Part shown: positions 23,829 through 31,232 of the stretch, piece by piece
Layout: each line of letters starts with the position of its first letter
Position numbering within the stretch: position 1 is the stretch's first letter
Assembly (NCBI GenBank): GCA_031549415.1
Contig: JAVBPU010000025.1
Location: 1 to 64,000 of the forward strand
Source of the DNA: Limiplasma sp031549415
Lineage (GTDB): Bacteria > Bacillota > Clostridia > Christensenellales > Aristaeellaceae
Reading direction: 5' to 3'
DNA: 64,000 nucleotides
Position numbers and translations under genes: made by a program
The notes under the pieces: generated by a model
Databases searched by the model: none
Seen by the model: the letters and a program-made list of their open reading frames with translations, nothing else
Told to the model about the DNA's origin: nothing

Positions 23829-24950
23829 ATGCATTTTACCCAGCTTCGGTTACAGAAGTTCCGCAACTATCCCATGCTGGAACTGAAACCCTCCCCGGGC
23901 ACCACGGTCCTTTACGGGGCCAATGGGTCCGGGAAAACCAATGTGCTGGAAGCCATGCACTTGCTGTCTTTGGGCCGCAGTCACCGCACCGCCAACGACC
24001 GGGAGATGATCGCCGAAGGAGAAAACGTGGCCCTCATCCACGGCGAGACCCAGCGGCTGGATGGCAAGCATGATGTGGAGGTGCGGCTCTACCCTTTTGA
24101 AAAGCCTCAAAAGCGGGTGCTGCTGTATGGCAAGCCCGCCGCCCGCATCGGCGATATGATGGGCCATGCCACCTGCGTGATGTTTTCGCCGGAGGATCTG
24201 CGCATCATCCGGGACGGTCCCGCTGCCCGCAGGCGCTTTGTGGACATGCAGCTTTCTCAAATACGCCCCAGCTATTTAAAGGCGCTGAAAACCTATTTGA
24301 CCCTTCTGGACAGCCGCAACGCGCTGCTGAAGGCCCAGCGGATAAGCCCCTTGGAAGATTTTGATACCCAGCTGGACACCTGGGACGAGCAACTGGCGGG
24401 GGCGGCAGTGCCTGTGGCGGAAACCCGCCGCTGGTTTTTGCAGGAGTTGGCGGAAAACGCCTCCCAGCAATACGCCTCCATCGCGGAGGACCCGCAGGAA
24501 CCCTTCACCCTTTCCTATCAAGGCCCGCTGGCCACCAGCGACACCCCCTACCGGGCCATGTTGGCCGGCTTGCAGCGCAGCCGCGGGGAGGATTTGCACC
24601 GGCTGTTCACCAGCTTTGGCCCTCACCGGGACGATGTAAGCCTGCTGCTTTGCGGCAAGGAGCTACGCGCCTTTGGCAGCCAGGGACAGATGCGCACGGC
24701 GGTTTTGAGCATGAAGCTGGGGGAAATCCGGCTGATTGAAAAAGAGATGGGGGAGCTGCCCACCTTGCTGCTGGACGACGTGTTCAGCGAGCTGGATTTG
24801 AAGCGCCGCAATGCGCTTCTGGGGGCCGCCAGCGGCATGCAGACCTTTTTGACCTGCACCGACAAACAGGATGCCGCCGGGGCCCACGCGGATGTGTTTT
24901 TACGGGTGAGCCAGGACGGCCTGGGCCATGCGGAGCTGTCGGAGGGATAA
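23829..24950 (+). CDS. recF: DNA replication/repair protein RecF
   Basis: A 373-residue RecF ATPase that helps load RecA at gaps. Walker A GANGSGKTN (about 30-38), signature GSQGQMRTAVLSMKL, and Walker B LLLDDVFSELD (about 315) are all present. The start MHFTQLRLQKFRNY at 23829 is the family start; an ATG nine codons upstream lacks a ribosome site, and the site here (GAGAG) is weak. In most bacteria recF lies in dnaA-dnaN-recF-gyrB, but here its neighbours are a GH13 enzyme and gdhA. A terminator follows. Confidence 0.95.
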   Translation: MHFTQLRLQKFRNYPMLELKPSPGTTVLYGANGSGKTNVLEAMHLLSLGRSHRTANDREMIAEGENVALIHGETQRLDGKHDVEVRLYPFEKPQKRVLLYGKPAARIGDMMGHATCVMFSPEDLRIIRDGPAARRRFVDMQLSQIRPSYLKALKTYLTLLDSRNALLKAQRISPLEDFDTQLDTWDEQLAGAAVPVAETRRWFLQELAENASQQYASIAEDPQEPFTLSYQGPLATSDTPYRAMLAGLQRSRGEDLHRLFTSFGPHRDDVSLLLCGKELRAFGSQGQMRTAVLSMKLGEIRLIEKEMGELPTLLLDDVFSELDLKRRNALLGAASGMQTFLTCTDKQDAAGAHADVFLRVSQDGLGHAELSEG

Positions 24951-25054
24951 AGTGCAGGAGGCCGTCCTCTTTGGCCCTTTTTCCCAAAAGGTGGCGGAGG
25001 CCAAATGCCAGGGAATTGGATGAAAATGCAGAATGCAAAGAAAAGCAAGAATCA

Positions 25055-25080
25055 CCCGGCTGCGCCGGGCATTTCTTTTT
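25055..25080 (+). terminator. Terminator after recF
   Basis: CCCGGC-TGC-GCCGGG followed by CATTTCTTTTTT, about 105 bases beyond the recF stop and before the gdhA promoter region. Confidence 0.85.
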
Positions 25081-25172
25081 TGCAATATACAGCCAAAAAA
25101 CATGCAAACCCCGTGGTTTTGTGTATAATGGTTCTGGTTTCAAAACACTTGAAATGGAAAGAGGGTCTGCCC

Positions 25173-26513
25173 ATGAGCGACTACACAGCCCGTGTTCTGG
25201 AGGAACTGAAAGCGCGTAACCAGCACGAAACAGAATACCTGCAGGCGGCCACGGAAATTTTAGAGAGCCTGGCTCCCGTCTTTGACAAGCATCCGGAATA
25301 CGAAAAGGCGGGGTTGCTGGAGCGCTTTGTGGAGCCGGAGAGAACCGTGCTCTTTCGGGTCCCCTGGGTGGACGATAGCGGAAAGATCCAAGTCAACCGC
25401 GCCTACCGGGTCCAGTTCAACAGCGCCATCGGCCCCTACAAGGGCGGCCTGCGCCTCCATCCCAGTGTGAATCTGAGCATTTTGAAGTTTCTGGGCTTTG
25501 AGCAGATCCTCAAAAACAGCCTCACCGGCCTGCCCATCGGCGGCGGCAAGGGCGGCTGCGATTTTGACCCCAAGGGCAAAAGCGACAATGAAGTGATGGC
25601 CTTCTGCCAAAGCTTCATGACGGAGCTATACCGCCACATCGGCCAGGACACGGACGTGCCCGCCGGAGACATTGGCACCGGCGCCCGGGAGATCGGCTAC
25701 ATGTACGGCCAGTACAAGCGCATCACAGGCCTCTATGAAGGGGTGCTGACCGGCAAGGGCCTTACCTATGGCGGCAGCCTGGGCCGCAAGGAAGCCACCG
25801 GCTATGGCCTGTGCTATTTTGTGCAGAACATGTTGGAGAAAAACGGAAAGAGCGCTTCCGGCGCCACCGCGGTGGTCAGCGGCAGCGGAAACGTAGCCAT
25901 TTACGCCCATGAAAAGCTCACCCAAATGGGGGGCCAAGTCCTGGCCATGAGCGACAGCGCCGGGTACGTGTACGACCCCAAGGGCATTGACCTGGCCGTG
26001 GTGAAGCAGATCAAGGAAGTGGAACGGGGCCGCATCAAGGAATATGCGGACCGGGTGGCGGGCAGTCAGTACCACGAGGGCTGCCAGAACATCTGGACCG
26101 TGAAATGCGATATCGCCCTGCCCTGCGCCACCCAGAACGAGCTGGACGGCCAGGCGGCCAAGGCCCTGGTGGCGGGCGGCTGCTTTGCCGTGGGCGAGGG
26201 CGCCAACATGCCCTGCACCCCGGAAGCGGTGGAAATTTTCCTGAAAAATGATGTGCTGTTTGCCCCGGCCAAGGCGGCCAATGCGGGCGGCGTGGCCACC
26301 AGCGCCCTGGAAATGAGCCAAAACAGCCAGCGCCTGAGCTGGAGCTTTGCCGAGGTGGACCAAAAGCTGCAAGGCATTATGAAGGGCATTTTTGATAAAT
26401 GCGCCGATGCCGCCGCCACCTATGGCGACAAGCCTACCAACTATGTGGTGGGGGCCAACATCGCGGGCTTCCTGAAAGTGGCGGACGCCATGATGGCGCA
26501 AGGATGCGTATAA
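25173..26513 (+). CDS. gdhA: Glutamate dehydrogenase (NADP-type)
   Basis: A 446-residue hexameric-type glutamate dehydrogenase, interconverting 2-oxoglutarate plus ammonium and glutamate. The family core is complete: YKGGLRLHPSVNLSILKFLGFEQ, the GGGKGGCDFDPKGKS catalytic-lysine region, DVPAGDIGTGAREIGYMYGQYK, and the dinucleotide fold VVSGSGNVAIYAHEKL. The lack of an acidic residue right after the glycine-rich loop is compatible with NADP(H). The start follows AAAGAGGGTCTGCCC; a TATAAT at 25124-25129 is the likely -10 of its own promoter, with no clear -35. The gph-like gene follows after 18 bases. Confidence 0.96.
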   Translation: MSDYTARVLEELKARNQHETEYLQAATEILESLAPVFDKHPEYEKAGLLERFVEPERTVLFRVPWVDDSGKIQVNRAYRVQFNSAIGPYKGGLRLHPSVNLSILKFLGFEQILKNSLTGLPIGGGKGGCDFDPKGKSDNEVMAFCQSFMTELYRHIGQDTDVPAGDIGTGAREIGYMYGQYKRITGLYEGVLTGKGLTYGGSLGRKEATGYGLCYFVQNMLEKNGKSASGATAVVSGSGNVAIYAHEKLTQMGGQVLAMSDSAGYVYDPKGIDLAVVKQIKEVERGRIKEYADRVAGSQYHEGCQNIWTVKCDIALPCATQNELDGQAAKALVAGGCFAVGEGANMPCTPEAVEIFLKNDVLFAPAKAANAGGVATSALEMSQNSQRLSWSFAEVDQKLQGIMKGIFDKCADAAATYGDKPTNYVVGANIAGFLKVADAMMAQGCV

Positions 26514-26531
26514 TACCGTAAGGAGTTGCCT

Positions 26532-27185
26532 ATGCCCCGCTACCAAACCCTGCTGTTTGACCTGGACGGAACGCTGCTGGACACCTTGGAGGATTTGACC
26601 CAGAGCCTGGGCTATGCCCTGGAGAGCTGTCACTTCCCCCGGCGCAACCGGGAGGAAGTGCGGCGCTTTGTGGGCAATGGGCTGGAAGCGCTGGTGCGCA
26701 GGGCTCTTCCGCCCCAAGCCACCCAGGAGGACTGCCAAAGGGTGCTGGCCGTCTTTCGTCCTCATTATGCTCAGCACCATGAGGACCACACAACACCCTA
26801 TCCGGGGATCTTACCCATGCTGGCTGCCCTGCAAAAGCGGGGCTGCCAGCTGGGCATCGTATCCAACAAAGCCGACCCCTATGTGAAGGCCTTATGCAGG
26901 TCCCACTTTGGCGAGGTGCTTGCCCTGGGCGAGGTACCGGGCATCCCCCGCAAACCCGCGCCGGAGATGGTGCGGCAGGTGATGCGGCTGCTAGGCGCGG
27001 ACCCTGCCACCACCCTGTACATCGGTGACTCGGAGGTGGATGTGGGAACCGCCAGGAACGCGGGCCTGCCCTGTTTGGCCGTCACCTGGGGCTTTCGCAG
27101 CGAAGCGGAGTTACGGGAACAGGGCGCGGCGCACTTTGCCCGCACGCCCCAGGAAATGCTGGATTTTGTGGAAGCGGCTGGGTAA
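26532..27185 (+). CDS. gph: HAD-family phosphatase, phosphoglycolate-phosphatase-like
   Basis: A 217-residue HAD hydrolase of the Gph/PpaX type. Motif I is FDLDGTLLDT (Asp10, Asp12), motif II is IVSNK, and motif IV is YIGDSEVDVGTARNAG; an alpha-helical cap occupies about 16-85. It may remove phosphate from phosphoglycolate or pyrophosphate; the sequence alone does not decide. The ATG at 26532 has AAGGAG seven bases upstream. Likely co-transcribed with gdhA. Confidence 0.85.
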   Translation: MPRYQTLLFDLDGTLLDTLEDLTQSLGYALESCHFPRRNREEVRRFVGNGLEALVRRALPPQATQEDCQRVLAVFRPHYAQHHEDHTTPYPGILPMLAALQKRGCQLGIVSNKADPYVKALCRSHFGEVLALGEVPGIPRKPAPEMVRQVMRLLGADPATTLYIGDSEVDVGTARNAGLPCLAVTWGFRSEAELREQGAAHFARTPQEMLDFVEAAG

Positions 27186-27263
27186 TGGCGCGGTGTATGC
27201 AGGGGCTTCACCCCTGCACCCCACCAGGGATTTCATCCCTGGACCCATCATTTTCATCAAGGA

Positions 27264-27463
27264 GGGGCTGCCGCGCAAAAGCGGGGCAGCCCCTCCTTAT
27301 ATTCTCGTTAATACTGCGCTCTTTCCCCCCCAATGTAGGGAAGCCTTGCACTGGACCCATCATTTCACCGGGCAGGGGCTGCCGCGCAAAAGCGTGGCAG
27401 CCCCTTCTTATGTTCTCGTTAATACTGCGCTCTTCCCCCCCCAATGTAGGGAAGCCTTGCATA
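27264..27463. repeat. 111-bp direct duplication overlapping a gene's 3' end
   Basis: GGGGCTGCCGCGCAAAAGCG begins at 27264 and again (with T for G at one site) at 27375. The similarity runs through CTCGTTAATACTGCGCTCTT and AATGTAGGGAAGCCTTGCA. The second copy contains the last codons and stop of the TIGR01440 gene on the minus strand, so the first copy is a duplicated, non-coding 3' end. Each copy has a GGGGCTGCC/GGCAGCCCC hairpin. Confidence 0.85.
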
Positions 27464-27958
27464 GGCCATCACCACGGGGGCCTGTCCCACTTTCGCCTGG
27501 GGCATGCGCACAGGCACAGCCACAGGCCGGATGTGCATGCCCACCAGCGTCAACCCTACGTCGATGGCAGCGTCGGCCTGGATGGAGGCCGCCATGGCAG
27601 GCTGCTGTAACAGGCCATAGGCCGCCGCAGGCACGCTGCCGCCCGCCTTGGGCATGGGCCGCACGTTGACCTGGCAGAGCCTCAGGGCGTCCAAGGTGGT
27701 TTGCTCCATCAGCAACGCCCGGTTCAGGTGCTCGCAGCATTGAAACACGGGGCGAAGGCCCAGGGCCCCGCAAGTCTCCACCATGGCGGCGGCCAACGCC
27801 GCGCCCAATTCCGGCACGCTGGCCTTGCCAATCACCCCTCCGGCCACTTCGCTGGTGCTGCACCCCAGCACCGCCACCGCGCCGGGTTTCAGCTTGGCCG
27901 CCTCCGCCAAAAAGCGCAGGCACGCGCTCAGTTCTTTTGCTTCTTGTTCATAGGCCAT
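27419..27958 (-). CDS. TIGR01440/UPF0340 (YwlG-like) family protein
   Basis: A 179-residue protein of the TIGR01440 family (B. subtilis YwlG). Recognisable blocks are AVLGCSTSEVAGGVIGKASV, FQCCEHLNRALLMEQ and AAIDVGLTLVGMHIRPVAVPVR. The biochemical role is unknown. Cytoplasmic. The ATG follows AAGGAGGCATGACCC, whose TGA is the stop of the preceding RNA methyltransferase gene, so translation is coupled. It is the last gene of the long minus-strand run. The last residues (YIGGGRAQY) are encoded in the duplicated 111-bp repeat. Confidence 0.85.
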   Translation of the reverse strand: MAYEQEAKELSACLRFLAEAAKLKPGAVAVLGCSTSEVAGGVIGKASVPELGAALAAAMVETCGALGLRPVFQCCEHLNRALLMEQTTLDALRLCQVNVRPMPKAGGSVPAAAYGLLQQPAMAASIQADAAIDVGLTLVGMHIRPVAVPVRMPQAKVGQAPVVMAYARLPYIGGGRAQY

Positions 27959-27961
27959 GGG

Positions 27962-28693
27962 TCATGCCTCCTTGTTTGCGTGGACGAAGCCATAGGCGCC
28001 AATGGCCACGGCTACGGCCAGGTTGAGGGAATCAATGGCATTGCTGTGGGGAATGCGCACCGCCTGTCCAACAGTGGAAAAAGCCGGGGGAAGGCCGCTG
28101 CCCTCATTGCCAAATACCAGGGCATAGGGAGCCCGGACCCCTGCCGCCGCCGCTTCCAGGCTTACCGCCCCATCCAGCATAAAGGGGTAGAGCGCATGGC
28201 TGGGAAACTCCTGGCGGTAGGCGTCAAAATCATCATATTGCTTGACCCGCAGGGAAAAAACCGCGCCCATGGAGGCCCGCACCACGTGGGGGGCAAACAC
28301 ATCCGCAGCGGGGCGAATGATGGCAATATCCAATAGGCCCAGGCCCAGCAATGTACGCTGGATGGTGCCCAGGTTTCCCTCGTCCATGGGATGATGGAGC
28401 ACCACATGGCAGGCTGTGGAGGAAAGCTCCGCCTGCCACTTGTCAAACACCAACGCGGCGAAACAGTTGCCTTTGCCGCTGATGCGGGCCAGCGCCTTCT
28501 CCGCCACCTCCTCCCGCACCCCCTGCGCCCTGCATAGTTCCCGCAGCTTTTCCAATCCCTCTCCCTGGGCCTTTTCGCTGAGCAACAGCCGCTTGGCCTG
28601 GCCCGGCACGGCCTGCATCAGCGCCAGAGAGGGAAAGATGCCGGGGGCATAGCTATAGGGCAGGGCCGCAGTATAGGCCTGCAAGGATGGCAT
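27962..28693 (-). CDS. SpoU/TrmH-family RNA methyltransferase
   Basis: A 243-residue SPOUT methyltransferase that would 2'-O-methylate a ribose in tRNA or rRNA. Motif 1 is NLGTIQRTLLGLG, motif 2 is LVFGNEGSGL, and motif 3 is DSLNLAVAVAIGAYG, which together make the trefoil-knot SAM site. The first 90 residues are a helical substrate-recognition region without a clear L30e-type domain. The target base cannot be told. It sits between the GNAT gene (12 bases) and the TIGR01440 gene. A second SPOUT enzyme is encoded at 41432. Confidence 0.88.
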   Translation of the reverse strand: MPSLQAYTAALPYSYAPGIFPSLALMQAVPGQAKRLLLSEKAQGEGLEKLRELCRAQGVREEVAEKALARISGKGNCFAALVFDKWQAELSSTACHVVLHHPMDEGNLGTIQRTLLGLGLLDIAIIRPAADVFAPHVVRASMGAVFSLRVKQYDDFDAYRQEFPSHALYPFMLDGAVSLEAAAAGVRAPYALVFGNEGSGLPPAFSTVGQAVRIPHSNAIDSLNLAVAVAIGAYGFVHANKEA

Positions 28694-28705
28694 GGGCTTC
28701 CCTCC

Positions 28706-29320
28706 TCATTTGGCGGCTTTGGGCTTGGCTTCCGCCGCTTTCCCGTCCATGTATTCCTTCCGGGTGATGCTATAACAGCAATCGTTGCTCAGGCTGCCAT
28801 CCGCGAGCAGGCTGGCCATGCGCAAGGTCCCCTCATAGGTCATGCCCAGCTTTTTGATGACCCGCTTGCTTTTGCTGTTGCCCACAAAGTGATAGGCGCT
28901 GACAATGGGCGCATTCAGCTCCATAAAGGCGTACCGAAGCAACTCCCTGGCAGCCTCGGTGGCATAGCCCTGCCCCCACCATGCCTCTCCCAAAGAAAAT
29001 CCCATCATCAAAGGACCTGTAGCATCCCGCTTCCGGTCCCTATGCAAGCCAATGCTGCCAATGACTCGGCCGGTTTTCTTCTCCACCATGGCCCATACAT
29101 CCCTGCGCTGGGAAAACCGCCGCACCTGCTCCTGGCTGTCCTGTATGGTTTTGTGAGGAGCCCAGCCCGCCATGGGGCCTACCTTCTCGCTCTGGGCATA
29201 GGCAAACACGTCCACCGCATCGCTGTATTTGAAACCGCGCAGCACCAGCCGTTCCGTCTGCAGCATGCGGATGGGCGCTTCTTCCTTGGACTTCTTCTTC
29301 AAAAACGCAAAGATGCTCAT
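28706..29320 (-). CDS. GNAT family N-acetyltransferase (RimJ/RimL-like)
   Basis: A 204-residue GNAT protein of the RimJ-RimL subgroup. After a short basic tail (FLKKKSKEE) it starts MLQTERLVLRGFKYSDAVDV; GFSLGEAWWGQGYATEAARELLRYAF carries the acetyl-CoA loop (Q/G-x-G-Y/A), and NSKSKRVIKKLGMTYEGTLR is the usual last block. The substrate might be a protein N-terminus or a small molecule. The start follows AGGAGGCCTAGC, which contains the stop of the DUF975 gene. A C-terminal Lys/Ala-rich tail (about 12 residues) is extra. Confidence 0.85.
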   Translation of the reverse strand: MSIFAFLKKKSKEEAPIRMLQTERLVLRGFKYSDAVDVFAYAQSEKVGPMAGWAPHKTIQDSQEQVRRFSQRRDVWAMVEKKTGRVIGSIGLHRDRKRDATGPLMMGFSLGEAWWGQGYATEAARELLRYAFMELNAPIVSAYHFVGNSKSKRVIKKLGMTYEGTLRMASLLADGSLSNDCCYSITRKEYMDGKAAEAKPKAAK

Positions 29321-29321
29321 G

Positions 29322-30245
29322 CTAGGCCTCCTGGGATGGGCCGGACGAGTCATCCTCCTGCTTCGTCTGCTCTGCCGGTTCTTCCTCCTCCGTGGGGTCC
29401 TTTTCCTCCCCGGCTTCCTCGGGCATCTCCTCCGCCCCCGGCATGAAAGGCGCCCTCCAGGAGGCTGTTGTGCCCCCGGCCGGGTCTCTCATCATGGAAT
29501 CCAAGGACCGCTGGTAGCTTTCCATCCCCTTGGGATCGCTGACCATTTGGAAGAAAGCCGCGTACGCGCCGTTCATATAAGTGGTGACAAACAGTTGCAG
29601 GAACTGCCCCACCACCAGGGCCACAATCATATTCATGTCCGACAAAAGCAATTGCGCCGCCGTGGCCAAGAAAACCCAGCCCATGAAACTGAGGGTGAGC
29701 AAAAGCAGCGCCGTTTTGGTGCTTTTCATGGCATTTTTGCTTTTTTCAATGGCTTCCCAGGCGGTGAGGGTGGGGTCCTCCGCCAAATAATAAAAGGCCA
29801 TGCTGTAGCGCAGGGCGGCCACAATACCGGGCACCACCAGCAGCAGCGACCACAGAAAAATTCGGACATTCACCAAAACGGAAAGCCATAGGGCCTTGCC
29901 AAAATACTTCGCCCGGGAGAAAAGCCCTGAAAAGCCCAGCTCTTGGCCGTTCAGGCGGCACACAAAATAGTGGTTGGCCCCCAGATGCAGCATGGGCGTC
30001 ACAAGCAGGCTGATCAGCTGCAAGCCCCCCAACAACGCCCAGGTGGCGTTCGGCACCTTTTGCACCAGGGCCAGCAGTTGGTCCGCCGTGACGTCCATGG
30101 GCACAGCAGGAAGGCCGGTATTGGTCACCAAGCTGGTCCCGGTAAACAGAATCTCCGCAAAAAAGCTGATCAGCAACGCGGTTTGCCAATTGCCCTTCAG
30201 GGCCTGAACCGCTTTGGCCTTGAACAGAAACGGAGCCACCACCAC
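29322..30245 (-). CDS. DUF975 family membrane protein
   Basis: A 307-residue integral membrane protein resembling DUF975, with about six hydrophobic segments between residues 20 and 225. It has the family-type stretches RYSMAFYYLAEDPTLTAWEAIEKSKNAM and FFQMVSD. A long acidic Glu/Pro tail (about 255-307) is cytoplasmic or disordered. The start is a GTG at 30245 (two further GTGs follow in frame) behind GAGGGAGGGATGCTTC; the nearby ATG is out of frame. Function unknown. The stop is one base from the GNAT gene start. Confidence 0.75.
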   Translation of the reverse strand: MVVAPFLFKAKAVQALKGNWQTALLISFFAEILFTGTSLVTNTGLPAVPMDVTADQLLALVQKVPNATWALLGGLQLISLLVTPMLHLGANHYFVCRLNGQELGFSGLFSRAKYFGKALWLSVLVNVRIFLWSLLLVVPGIVAALRYSMAFYYLAEDPTLTAWEAIEKSKNAMKSTKTALLLLTLSFMGWVFLATAAQLLLSDMNMIVALVVGQFLQLFVTTYMNGAYAAFFQMVSDPKGMESYQRSLDSMMRDPAGGTTASWRAPFMPGAEEMPEEAGEEKDPTEEEEPAEQTKQEDDSSGPSQEA

Positions 30246-30306
30246 GAAGCATCCCTCCCTCTACGTCCGACGCTTGAAGGGAAACCCTTGCCCAGCGCGG
30301 AAGCGC

Positions 30307-31221
30307 TTATTCAAACAGTGCGTCAACGAATTCTTTCGCGTCAAAGGCCTGCAAATCCTCTATGCCCTCGCCTACACCAATATACATCACCGGCACCTGC
30401 AATTCCTGCACGATGGAAAAGGCGATGCCGCCTTTGGCGGTGCCATCCAGCTTGGTTAGCACAATGCCGTTGATCCCCGCCGCTTCCCGGAAGGCCTTGG
30501 CCTGTGCCAGGCCGTTCTGGCCCGTGGTGGCGTCCACCACCAACAGGCAGCGCACCGTGGCCTCCGGGTATTCCCGGTCGATCACCCGGCGCATTTTCTC
30601 CATTTCATCCATCAGATTCTTTTTGTTGTGAAGCCGTCCGGCGGTGTCCACAATCAGCAGGTCCGCCTTGCGGGCCTTGGCGGCCTGTACCGCGTCAAAC
30701 ACCACGCCGGCAGGGTCCGCGCCTTCCTGGTGCTTCACGATGGGGCATTTGGCCCGCTCCGCCCAAATGGTCAGCTGGTCGGCGGCGGCGGCCCGGAAGG
30801 TATCCGCGGCGCAGAGCAAGATGGAGCGGCCCAGGTTTTGAAACCGCAGGGACAGCTTGCCAATGGTGGTGGTCTTTCCCACGCCGTTGACCCCCACCGT
30901 CAGGATGACCATGGGCCAATGCAACGCGGGCTTTTCCACGTCCAGCATCTGGACCAGGATGCCTTTGAGCATCTCCTTGGCCTGGGCGGCGTCCTTCACG
31001 TGCTGGGCCTTGACCTGGGCTTTCAGCGTCCCCATGGCCTGGCCCGCGCAGGCCGCCCCCATGTCCGAAAGGATGAGCACATCGGTCAGGTCCTCAAAGA
31101 ATGCCTCGCTGACCACCTGGTGCTCCGCCACCACCTCATCCACCTTGTCGCTGAAATTGCGGCGGCTTTTGAACAAGCCCGCCCGCAGGCGGCCAAGCAA
31201 GCTTTGCTGGTTGTTTTCCAT
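30307..31221 (-). CDS. ftsY: Signal recognition particle receptor FtsY
   Basis: A 304-residue SRP receptor GTPase. It directs ribosomes translating membrane proteins to the translocon. NG domains only: N-domain helices from residue 1, P-loop GVNGVGKTTTIGKL (about 108-121), DTAGRLHNKKNLMDEM, and the G4-like TKLDGTAKGG. The long acidic A domain of E. coli FtsY is missing, as is common in Bacillota. The start follows GTAGGAGGAAGCTCT. It lies 11 bases after smc; ffh, often next, is not here. Confidence 0.96.
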   Translation of the reverse strand: MENNQQSLLGRLRAGLFKSRRNFSDKVDEVVAEHQVVSEAFFEDLTDVLILSDMGAACAGQAMGTLKAQVKAQHVKDAAQAKEMLKGILVQMLDVEKPALHWPMVILTVGVNGVGKTTTIGKLSLRFQNLGRSILLCAADTFRAAAADQLTIWAERAKCPIVKHQEGADPAGVVFDAVQAAKARKADLLIVDTAGRLHNKKNLMDEMEKMRRVIDREYPEATVRCLLVVDATTGQNGLAQAKAFREAAGINGIVLTKLDGTAKGGIAFSIVQELQVPVMYIGVGEGIEDLQAFDAKEFVDALFE

Positions 31222-31232
31222 AGAGCTTCCTC

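Noticed and set aside
23773..24950. Replication origin suggested by recF
   Set aside because: No dnaA, dnaN or gyrB and no DnaA-box cluster seen in the flanks.
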